A stretch of 64,000 nt of DNA from Paralithodes platypus (lineage: Eukaryota; Arthropoda; Malacostraca; Decapoda; Lithodidae), in contig CM064572.1 in assembly GCA_032716605.1 (NCBI GenBank), positions 40,376,399-40,440,398 of the forward strand, given 5' to 3'. The notes under the pieces were generated by a model. It was not told the origin of the DNA and searched no databases. It saw only the letters and a program-made list of their open reading frames with translations. Made by a program: the position numbers and the translations under genes. This document shows positions 44,965-54,696 of the stretch, in pieces. Position 1 is the first letter of the stretch; every line of letters starts with the position of its first letter.

Positions 44965-47900
44965 TTTCGAAGAAGCATTAACCATATAGAATAATTACCC
45001 GTTAGATGAACTCAGCTGGTGATTGGAGGATTGCGGAAAATAGGCTAGATGACTTGAAGTGGTTAGTAATGTAAACAAGCGTATGAAAAGAGGCTACAAT
45101 AGGCTAGGATAGGCTAGATATTTACGTTAAATTTGTGATAATTAACAAAGATGATAATGTAGTGACTATATGGAATATGAGATGAAAGTGAAGCAAAAAC
45201 TCCTGATATATGAAACTTAGGAAGAAGGCTTAGCGTGTGTAGCTGGGACGGAGGTTGGTTGGAGAGTATGCGAGCGCGTTGTGTTTGTCTCTGTCGTGAC
45301 CTACCGCTCACGCGCATAACATATGGAAAATGTATCCCATCTTTTTTACAATGAGATACTTATGAACAATCTTAAATAATACAAATATATATATATATAT
45401 GGGAATTATAATCCTACAATACTTTCCCATATACAACTACAGAATAATATATTCTACCAAATCATGGAACGTTCTACCAAGATTATGGAAGCGTTCAACT
45501 TAAGACTACGGAAACATACGTAACGCTACATCAACCCAGATTACGTAACATCGAGACTGTTCATACTAGTTAGAGTATACTAAGTATGGACAAATGATAT
45601 GGACCTTTAAAGTTTTGGCAATTGCCTGTGTGACTTACCCTGCCCTTCCTTCCTACCTCCCTCCTCCCTCATATCTAGCAAATGTATCAACAACCACTCT
45701 AGTGAACTTTCGGTATTTAGTTTATTCAGCTTAATACTATTTATCCACATAAAATAGAAACCTATCACGATTTTTGTCTAACACAACCATAGACAGTGCT
45801 ATTATATATTATTTGAACATGATGTTGAATTTAGCAGTTGCTGTTTACCTTGAACAGTAATGACAGAACCGAAAGCTTCTCTTGCCGTGTTGTACTCAAA
45901 GAAAGCAGGGTTACTTAAGCCGGCCCTTACCGAACTGTTACCAAGTCAGAGATTCAGAGGTAACTTTCACAATGCATTATACCCCTAGACAGACACCAAT
46001 ATACCACTAAATCATACAAATATCACTACAAAAAGATAGGAAAATATTATATTAATGTCCTAGGTATTTGAAATTATGCAAATGAGTAAAATGTATTATG
46101 ATATAATGATAATGGCATTGATTAATATCTGGCAACAGTGTTGCACTATCATTTTCTGAACGTATGCGAACATCGGAGTATTTATCCCATTAATATACAC
46201 ATCTATCACTATTTAAATTTAATACAACCATACACAGTGCTATTACATATTATTTGAACATAATATAGGATGGTCTTTCCTTTAAACCATTTTCAATATC
46301 TATTCACGAAAAATATAGGCCTAGCCTAGGCAGCGCTACCGGTAGGTACGAATTTAGCAGTTCGAATTTTGATTGAGAGTGGGATTAGGCCTAGGCCTAG
46401 CCTAGGGCTTAACATAGGATACTGTTTGGGGGTTGGGAATAGGCTCAGGCTGCTTTGGGCCTAATTAGGTAAAAATAGTCAAATCGAGACAATTGCACAG
46501 CCAACATAGGCTAGCCTATTTATAGACTACCTTTCATTACTGCAGTTAAGCACAAACTTATTTTACAATGGAAAATAATGCATGAGGAGGGCTGGGTAGG
46601 CCTATTAGTATTTTGTGAAATAACTTATATTAGGTTAGGCTATAGTATACTTCATTAGGTTATTAGGCCTATGAGAAAACAGGCCTAGGCCTAGCTTAAT
46701 TTTATTTCACTGCTCAACATATTTTGTGTTTGTTTTAGCTGTTGAGCTCTGCATATATTCAGGTGGGCTTGGGTTTTAGTAAAATTGCATTAGGCTAGGC
46801 TACATATTTTTACTTCTATTGGAAAGCACAGGCCTACACAATAGTACACATGTTAAAGAATTTAGCCTAGCCTACCACAATTTAGCCTAGACTGAAAGAA
46901 CAAACAAAATAGGCTAGGCTAATTGCAGCTAAATAATTTAGCCTAGCCTCCACAATTTAGCCTAGACTGAAAAAACAAACAAAAATAGGCTAATTGCAGT
47001 TTTGGTAGGAGTTGTAGATGTGGGCATACCAAAAGCTTTGTTTACATAGCCTAGTCGCACGCTCGCAGTTAGGCCTACATTCGCTTCTAATTTAACTGCT
47101 GGGGTAAACTTGGTAAAGCCACCCTCAATCCGCCGGCCGGTAACAAAACAATTTACCCAACGCCTGGCCGTGGGATACAATAATGGGTTGAAGGGGCTTT
47201 ATCCCCCTATGACTTATTGTCATCATCATATATATCACCAGCAGGGGCAAATAACCATAGTCAAATTAGACGTGAATGTAACTGCGAGCGTGCGACTACG
47301 TAAATAAAGGGGACGATAGACCCGCTAACACAACTCTTAACGCATTTTTTCCTAATGTATCAGATTTTGTTATATTTATGACCTCAACAGTTGAAAGATG
47401 ACAATTTTATGGTTTATTTTATACAAAAACAATTGCTTTGTAACTTAGATACTCATATTTATGCTTATAATTGCAGTACGAGTGGGTTTTTTCTTTTTAT
47501 ATGTAGGCCTAGGCTAAACAAATTTTAGTTTTTGTTTTATAGGCTAAACTAGGCTGAATTTATGCTAATAAATATTAATTGGAGGGAGCAAATCTGTCAA
47601 GGAATAGCCTAGATGTGGAAATTTACAGCCAATTTGCTCTAGCCCTTTTTGAGATACAGAGGTTAGAGATCGTTGGATACAATAATATGTTGAGGGGGTC
47701 AATCACCCCCCATGACATATTGTCATCATCATATATATTGCCAGCAGGGGGCAAATAGCCTAGGCCTAGCCTAAATAAAAAAACAAAATCGCCGTCAAAA
47801 TAGACGCGAACTTATATTAACTACGGTGATCGACCATTGCCCGCACCGGCCGTCCCCCGGTTATTGTTGAGGTCCTGAGGAACCGTATGACTTTGACGAG

Positions 47901-48182
47901 CTCTTCCCTCCGCAGTCTCCGCATCCCATGTATCGTCGTACGGTACCTCTTCCCATCCACATCCTACATCTGGTCATCCTACATATGCCTCCTAAGCCTC
48001 GCCTCGTCCCGTCTCTGAGCATGTGGATGGGCGTCCCTTTCTGGCTTCAAAGATGGATTCCTTCCGATGGCTCCTACTGGATTGTCTGGGGTTGGTTGAT
48101 AAGGGCACCTCGCTTCAAGACATTGCTCTGGCCCTAGTACCGCGGTTTGTAGGTCTCTGGTTCACCACCTGATGACCTGCTA

Positions 48183-49564
48183 TTGGGTTGTTGCCTTTAC
48201 AGTGTTACGGTTCTACGAATGACCTAGAGTGAAAGTGACACGGTGGTGAATTTTAACCTTAACTATAAACTAATTTAATTGTGACATAGGATCTCTGCAA
48301 CTACGGTAGGGCCAGAGCGGGCGAGTATTCACCTGAGGTTGCCCTTAACCCCCAAGACAAGACAAGACAAAATTCTAGAGCTGGTTTTACTCAGATTTTG
48401 TGAGTTTTAATTTAGCCTAGCCTAGGCCTAAGAGTTCAGAAGATTTGCAAAATGCACCCCATACTAGCCTACCCATAGCCTAATAGGCCTAGTGATTCTT
48501 TTTTGGCAGACCACCCACAAATTTTCATATAGCCTAAGTTCTGGAATGCATGTTGGAATAGCCTTCCTATAAACTGTAGGCTAGGCTACTTCCTTTTAAT
48601 TTAAGTTTGATTCTTTGGAAAAATCTATTAGGCCTAGACCAGGGCAGAAAAGTAACATTTAAAATGACGTGTAAAAAGTCGCCCATAAACGGCGGGCCGC
48701 TATGTTATTGTAATTTGGGAGTTTATTTCGTCTGTTGATTGACTTTGTCCTTAATTGGGGATCCTATGAATTAGCACAGATGATGATGACTTACCGTACA
48801 TCATAATACGTGACGGGCAGACGTGGGGGGGCAGAGACCCCCTCACCATATTTTGTGTCCCACAGTAATTTTTAATGGGATGGATATAGTTACCGGGTGT
48901 ACGGTCGTCATGATTACATAGGGCGATCGCCGCGGTTAACTTCGCGTCTATTTTGACGGCGATTTTTTTCGGCATATTTAATTTTATTCACTTCCTTTTA
49001 TATTTAGGCTATAATCTAGCTTTGGCACGACAATAACCCTAACCTAGTCTTTCTTAAAGATTCTTCTAATCTTCCAGTAGCCTATAGCCTAATTTAGGTC
49101 ATTTTTAAAGGCACACAATTAAATGGTTGGTATTTTAAACGACACTACTGCAGCATTATGTGAAACAATTTATTAGAGATAATAGGCAACAATAGATTCG
49201 CCATATTTTTCTCCATAGGCTGTAGTCCGCATGGAGGATTTTCGTTATCGACAAATTGAAAAAATTCCCACTTCACAGACAAAATAGACAAATACACCAA
49301 AAATCGGGGTGTGGGGGTAGTAGCCCCCACCCATAATAGCCTACTATAATAGGTTAAGTAAGGTTGTTAGGTTAGGCTAGGCTAATGTCCTTTCAAAGGG
49401 GTATAGGCCTAGTAAACACTAGGAGAGCCTATACCTGGTCAAGGGTAAGTCCTGCTGTAGTCAACTTGAATGCTACCTTAAATTGTAATATTAGACTAGG
49501 CCTAGCCTATAGATAAAATAGCCTAGCCTACTTATTTATTGTAGCCTATAATATAGGCCTAGCT
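48183..49564. other. No recognisable gene; word-rich and partial foldback sequence
   Basis: AGACA-rich run at 48355-48370, AGGCCTA-type words at 48410-48600 and 49360-49560, and a diverged inverted copy of the foldback family at 48830-48965 (GGTTAACTTCGCGTCTATTT). The latter shows the uninterrupted form of the site hit by the element at 50105. Confidence 0.5.
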
Positions 49565-50101
49565 GGGTAGAATGTAGAGTTCGGGCGTACCACCACCATT
49601 GTTTACACTGCGCAGAGCGGCGACGGAAGCTTGCCATCATGTTCCCGTCCATTTTGAATGCCGTTGGATACGATAATATGTTGAGGGGGGCAAACACCCC
49701 CTATGACATATTGTCATCATCATATAATATGCCAGCAGGGGGCAAATAGGCCTAACCAAAAAAAATCGTCGTCAAAAACTCAAAATAAACGCGAACTTAC
49801 AGTAACTGCGGCGATCGACCATGTAAACATGACGGCGGCGGCGGCGGCGGCGGTGGACGCTTGCGATCATGTTCCCGTCTATTTTGACTGCCATTAGATA
49901 CAATAATATGTTGAGGGGAGGGCTTTGCGGCAATTTTTTTGGGTTGTTTGCCCCCTACTGGCAATATATATGATGATGACAACACGTCATGGGGGCAAAG
50001 CCCCCCTCAACATATTATTATATCCAATGGCATTCAAAATAGACGAGAACATTATCGCAAGTGTCTGACGCCGACATGTTTACATATGTCGATCACCGTG
50101 G

Positions 50102-51172
50102 TTAAAGGCTGGTTCACACAAAGCCGAGTCGGTGCGCGAGTCCAACACGAGTCACACTCGTCGATTATCGCCGTCGCTGGAGGCTGAGTCGGCCGCGAGT
50201 AGCAATTGCTTCCGAGTCAAGGAGAATGTAACACGAGTTAACTCGAGTCAATACGAGTCAACACGTGTTCATGCAAGAGTCTGTACGAGTAACTGAGAGT
50301 CAAAACGAGTGTAACACGAACCCAACACGAGTGTCAAAAATTTGAAAAATAATGGCCACATTCCAGGGCACGTAAACAAAGAGTATGGACGAGTCTAACA
50401 CGAGTCAACGCGATTGTTACACGGATCAACATGATTGTTATACGGATCAACACGAAAGACAACGCGTTGACTCTCGTTCGATCTCTGTTGCACACGTGTT
50501 GACTCGTGTTACATCCGAGTAAACTCGTGTAAACTCTCGTTGATTCATCCTACATTTTTTAAATAACGGTATTTCAAATGACACTTGCTTTATCGTGTTA
50601 CACTCGTGTTTTTTTCTCAGTGGATCGTGTTTACTCTTGTTTACTCGTGTTTTCACTTGTGTTTGAATCGTGTAAACTCTGGCATCATGGGGGCACCAAA
50701 TTTTGGCACTCACATTCGTGCTTTCTACTCTTGTTGATACGTGTTGCATGTGTGTTACATACGTGTTGTTGTGTGTAGACACGTGTTGCTTCGTCAACGT
50801 CGAAATGATGACGAAAAGCGACGAATCACCAAAGAGTGTTACACGGGTTTACACGAGTCAACACGAGTTAACACGAATAACGAAGTTATTCAGAGTCAAA
50901 CATGAGTTAACACGTATGTACACGAGTCTACACGTATTTAGGCCACACTCGTGGGTACTCGCCACGGGGCCCAAAAATTTCATGCATGCACAACATTTTT
51001 GGACCCTGTGGCGAGTAGCCACGAGTGTGTCGAGTAAACAAAGAGTATACACGAGCGTAGCACGAGTCTATACGAGTGTTGAGGAGTATCAACGAGTCAT
51101 TGCTGAATAGCAAAATTTCATCACTCGTGTTGGACTCGCGCACCGACTCGGCTATGTGTGAACCAGCCTTTA
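50102..51172. mobile_element. Harbinger-like miniature element built of CGAGT words
   Basis: TTA at 50102-50104 and 51170-51172 is a 3-bp duplication of the type used by PIF/Harbinger. The inverted ends (AAGGCTGGTTCACACA, then AGCCGAGTCGGTGCGCGAGT, then CCAACACGAGT) match over about 48 bp with roughly one mismatch. The interior is filled with dozens of ACGAGT or ACTCGT words: mostly forward (50130-50420), then mostly reverse (50455-50775), then forward again (50835-51090). A long hairpin lies at 50946-51027. No protein is encoded. Confidence 0.75.
50946..51027. repeat. Hairpin inside the CGAGT-word element
   Basis: Arms CACTCGTGGGTACTCGCCAC and GTGGCGAGTAGCCACGAGTG, plus an inner CCAAAAAT/ATTTTTGG pair, enclose a loop with ATGCATGCA. 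The stem is close to 33 bp. Confidence 0.85.
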
Positions 51173-51429
51173 GTTCGCGTCTATTTTGAAGGTGTTTTTT
51201 TCGGTTATTTGCCTCCTGGTGGCAATATATATGATGATGACAATATGTCATGGGGGGGGGTGACCCCCCTTAACCTATTATTGTATCCAAAAGCAGTCAA
51301 ATAGACGGGAACATGATGGCCAGCGTCCGCCGCCGCTCCGCGTAGTGTAAACAAGGCTGGCGGTACACCCGAACTCTACATTCTACCCCACTAATTTTCC
51401 AACTAGCATAACCGATGATTATCAATGAT

Positions 51430-52021
51430 CAATCCCAGTCAGAAACGTCCATGCTTCCCTCCCATAAGTCAATGTCGGGATTACCACACTGTCATGCAAG
51501 GACTTCTTTACTTCCATGCTGACCACCCTATTTCTTCTTACTGCTTTCAGAGTTCCTACAACGCTCTTCCCCTGTTACACTTTCTCCCACACTTCTTCAT
51601 CCATAGGCCTACTCACATCTATACTCAACACACTGCCCAAATACTTAAATGAGCTGACATTCTTCATAGCTGTTCAACCTCACTTCACACTCTATGGTTG
51701 CACCCCTTTCAAAGACCATAATATTGCTCTTCCTAGCATATACCTCCAGATTCCGTTTTTCACACACTGTTCCAAACATATTTACCTGACCCTGCAACTC
51801 CCATTTACTATCGCTCATCAGAACTGTGTTGTCAGCAACAGTAGTACCGGTACTGTACTGTTGAGGCAACTTCCACTCGTTTCCTTCCCTTATCAGCGGT
51901 ACTCCAACATCCGCTGCTCTTCCTTGTATTTCTTTCATGACTCCATCCATATACTGTACCGGTATATATTGAACAACCATGGGGACATCACACACACCCT
52001 TGCTTTAACCCAACATTTAGA
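51430..52021 (-). pseudogene. RTE-like LINE fragment (host LINE, piece 1)
   Basis: The minus-strand frame 51645-51995 carries the RT palm exit of this LINE family (DNTVLMSDSKWELQGQVNMFG, CEKRNLEVYARKSNIMVFE), with a changed entry to the catalytic box (VADN, usually ADD-type). Downstream (51430-51640) the alignment continues with stops (GSKEVLA-like pieces). It is interrupted at TTAA 52022-52025 and resumes at 53128. Confidence 0.75.
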
Positions 52022-52648
52022 TTAACCCGGGAACTGCCGGGAGACTCTTAAGAGTTCCCCCGGCGGACTGCGGGAAGACTCTTAAGAGTAAGGGAAAACA
52101 AATCCATTTAAAACACCCAAAAAAAAAAAAATAAAAAAAAAAAAAAATTGTATTTTTTTTATTTTTTTTTGCCCCTGGGCCATGCCAAATATCACTCCTC
52201 CTCCCCTCCTTTCCTCCCCTCCTTCAGTTATCACCTATTTTCCCTGTTATTCCCTTATTCTGTGGTCTATTTTTGTGCTAACATTAGCGAGTTGCAAGCA
52301 GGGCATTGTCATCACCGTTACCAAGCGAGTGGAAGAGAGAGAGAGAGAGAGTATCGATCGACAGTCTCTCTCCAGACTTGGGAAAGAGTGGTGGGGAGGG
52401 AGGTTGCCTCAGCCATACATTATGTAACTCCCGGCCTGTATCGCCAATTTTGACCATCCAAACGCTGTTTCCACTTGTTTTATTGTTGTAACAGGTTAAT
52501 ACCTTTATAATCACCCTATAATAGGCACATATGGATAAGTATTAATGCTATTTATGGTAAAATAACGATGTTAGTGATGGGAACAGCTCAAATACGTCAG
52601 CACAGGAGTGTGGTGTCTCATACCCCCCATGCGCACTTCTTAGGTTAA
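52022..52648. mobile_element. TTAA element, 619 bp, adjacent to an M1 element
   Basis: TTAA at 52022-52025 and 52645-52648. The left end holds two 22-bp direct repeats (ACTGCCGGGAGACTC... at 52033 and a variant at 52065), each ending in the palindrome ACTCTTAAGAGT. The ends match only moderately (CCCGGGAACTGC against CCTAAGAAGTGC). The interior has a poly(A)/poly(T) hairpin (52120-52171) and a GA tract. Confidence 0.55.
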
Positions 52649-53131
52649 CGCTTTACTGGCGGCCCGCAACATAAGTCGAGTTAAATAAGTTTGGACTATG
52701 TGGCGGCTCACACCATAAGTCGTGTGCGAATTTCAGCACGTAATGTTGCTGAGAGAGAGAGACAAGTGGTGGCAGGAGAGTAGCGAGCGTATGACTGCTC
52801 CAGACCAGCGCGGCGGGCCTACTGACATGAATCCCACCCTCCTCCACCCTCTCACACTCGCTACATAGTGAAATGTATGGGGAAAGTACCGAATTACATG
52901 GTTTTTGCACTAGTGTTGCGTGGTTGTTGCAAGAAAACTAGCGGTCATACAAGGATCATTGTGGTGTCATTGGAAAGCTCTGTTTATGCCCTTTCAGGGA
53001 TAGATTCTTGTTTTACGCTCTGGGTCTTATTTAGGCATGAAAATGATCACGTAAACAGCCCTATTTTGGGTAAAAACACCCCGCTGGTGGGTACATATTA
53101 TATACCGCCTAGGCCGCTCTTTAGGTGTTAA
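52645..53131 (+). mobile_element. TTAA miniature element M1, copy 3
   Basis: TTAA at 52645-52648 and 53128-53131. Ends CGCTTTACTGGCGGCC and, inward from the right, CACCTAAAGAGCGGCC. The body has GTGTCATTGGAAAGCTC, CCTTTCAGGGATA, TTACGCTCTGG and AGGCATGAAAATGA. It shares its left TTAA with the preceding element. Confidence 0.8.
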
Positions 53132-53423
53132 AGAACTCGCTCTGTTAATTATCCACACATACTGACACCTTTGCACCCTCATACATGCTCTTCATTGCTT
53201 TCAGCAACTTGCCATCTACTCCGTATATTCTCAGTACCGGTACTTTCCACATACCTTCTCTATCAATTCTGTCATAGGCCTTCTCCAACTCCATAAATGC
53301 AGCATACAACTTTTGTCGCTTCTCCAGATATTTCTCCACAACACATTTCCGGGCAAAAATCTGAGCTACACATCCTCTTCCCTTCCTAAGATGACTACAG
53401 TATGCTAACCATTTTCCCAGCAA
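53128..53423 (-). pseudogene. RTE-like LINE reverse transcriptase fragment (host LINE, piece 2)
   Basis: 92 codons of RT fingers/palm on the minus strand: RKGRGCVAQIFARKCVVEKY, LYAAFMELEKAYDRIDREGM, YEGAKVSV. The LEKAYDR box contains the first catalytic Asp of the RT. The 5' part is lost. Confidence 0.82.
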
Positions 53424-53641
53424 TACTGACTGAAAATGCCCAAATATATTGCATGTCCTCTTCAGATTTATCTAAAATATGTAAAATTACACCAAATACC
53501 ACTACAGTAGCACTGAAATCAATAAAACTCACTAACAGGATAAATAAATGGAAGAAATACTCCAAAACATTAATATGTTAACCCTTTACCCAGCAATACT
53601 GACTGAAAATGCCTAAATAGATTGCATGTGCTCTTCAGATT
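53424..53641. repeat. ~170-bp satellite-like unit
   Basis: A unit (CAGCAATACTGACTGAAAAT, GCATGTGCTCTTCAGATTTA, AATATGTAAAATTACACC) with a second partial copy from 53577. Also at 53992-54106 and 62577-62915, always next to fragments of the host LINE, so it may be that LINE's 5' region. Confidence 0.65.
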
Positions 53642-53990
53642 TATACATACATACGTACATAACATTTTAAGACTGAGTGCTCCACACAGATGTGCAGTTT
53701 CAGTCTCTTTTCCTAATGGCAGCATTCCAGGCAACCCTGTTAAGGGATGCTTTACTTGTCAAGTTTTTGGATTTGAGATCGGCACGTATAGTCCGATCCC
53801 AGGTCTTACTCGGTCCACCCCTTGGTGCAGCTCCCTCCACAATCGCAGACCTGCATCTTTTCATCCAATTTTGTTCATCCATTCTCTCCACATGTCCATA
53901 CCATCCCAGTTTACTTGTACGCATCTCCTCGCTAATACGCTTTATACCTAAACGTCTCTTCAGCTCATTATTTGTTATTCTGTTGACATC
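53642..53990 (-). pseudogene. RTE-type LINE C-terminal fragment
   Basis: Minus-strand 74 codons: LGWYGHVERMDEQNW, KRCRSAIVEGAAPRGGPSKT, LTSKASLNRVAWNAAI, the WxGHVxR block and tail seen at the end of RTE-type polyproteins. The 3' end is a TACATACATACG tandem run (53644-53658). It sits inside the satellite unit with TTTAT-like sequence on both sides, consistent with a 5'-truncated insertion. Confidence 0.72.
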
Positions 53991-53991
53991 C

Positions 53992-54106
53992 TTTATCTGA
54001 AATATGTAAAATTACACCAATTACCAACTACATTTCCAACAATTTAATAAAGTACACTCACAAGATAAAGAAAATGTAAGAAATAGCCCTAAAGATGAAT
54101 TTAATC
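53992..54106. repeat. Satellite-like unit, continuation
   Basis: Resumes CTGAAATATGTAAAATTACACC and runs to the GATA/TCTA tail of the host LINE (TCTATCTATCTATTGA). Confidence 0.6.
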
Positions 54107-54696
54107 TATCTATCTATTGACGGACGCCTTGATCCCCGAAGGATTGGCCACGAACGAAACACCCCTATGCACCTCTGTCCCCAGTCAGTCGACGCCCCTC
54201 CTCCCATCCAGCACCGCTTTCACGCATATACTTCTTAACTCCATCCTTCCACCTCTCTCTCGGTTTATTTCTCCCTCTGTCCTTCCACCTCACTCGTACA
54301 CTCTCTTAGTCATTCTCTCGCTTCCCATACGTTCCACATGGCCGAACCATCTCAAGGTGTTCTTTTTCGCACTTTCCAGGACATTTACACCACACCTCTC
54401 TCGTACTTCCTCATTCGTCTGTCTATCCCTCCATGTAGCTCTGCACACACTGCTCAAGTAACTCATTTCCATCCCTTTCACTCTTGGTTTGAATCTCTCC
54501 AACAACGTCCATGCTTCGCTTCCGTAAGTCAGTGTCGGGATTACCATACTGTCATGCAAGGACTTCTTCAGTTCCATGCTGACCACCCTATTTCATGTTA
54601 CTGCTTTCAGCATTCCTACAACCCTCTTCCCCTGTTGCACCCTCCCACACTTCTTCATCCATACTCCCATCTTTACTCTGTACACTGCCAAGATAC
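54107..54696 (-). pseudogene. RTE-like LINE 3' end (host LINE, piece 3)
   Basis: Minus-strand frames: KKSLHDSMVIPTLTYGSEAW, MEMSYLSSVCRATWRDRQTN, NTLRWFGHVERMGSERMTKR, then in another frame GVDWLGTEVHRGVSF and NPSGIKASVNR before the TAGATAGA tail at 54107. It is interrupted at TTAA 54697-54700 by the piggyBac element and resumes at 58437. Confidence 0.8.

Larger units (their letters stand above)
42408..48182. repeat. Second copy of 36533-42307 (contig-end overlap)
   Basis: Base 42408 corresponds to 36533, and 48182 to 42307. The offset is 5875 at both ends, varying only by small indels between. The match covers BEL/Pao gag, leader, C/G hairpin, M1 element and word-rich block. The first 200 bases after the gap have more mismatches than the rest, as at a contig end. 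It should not be counted as independent sequence. Confidence 0.92.
49565..51397. mobile_element. Long-inverted-repeat (foldback) element, interrupted
   Basis: The left arm starts GGGTAGAATGTAGAGTTCGG and continues through ATCATGTTCCCGTC and the ATTGTCATCATCATATA block to GCGAACTTA. The right arm (51170-51397) is its reverse complement with moderate divergence. The interior has an extra inverted copy (49880-50100), a GGC-repeat (49829-49850) and the Harbinger-like insertion at 50105. No transposase. Confidence 0.65.

Noticed and set aside
47928..48180. Host exon (short GC-richer frame)
   Set aside because: About 60-70 codons in competing frames, no domain and no convincing splice context. It lies in both contig ends with identical sequence, so conservation cannot be judged.
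36533..48182. Genuine 5.8-kb tandem segmental duplication
   Set aside because: Both copies stop exactly at the N-gap edges with a constant offset, which fits overlapping contig ends far better.
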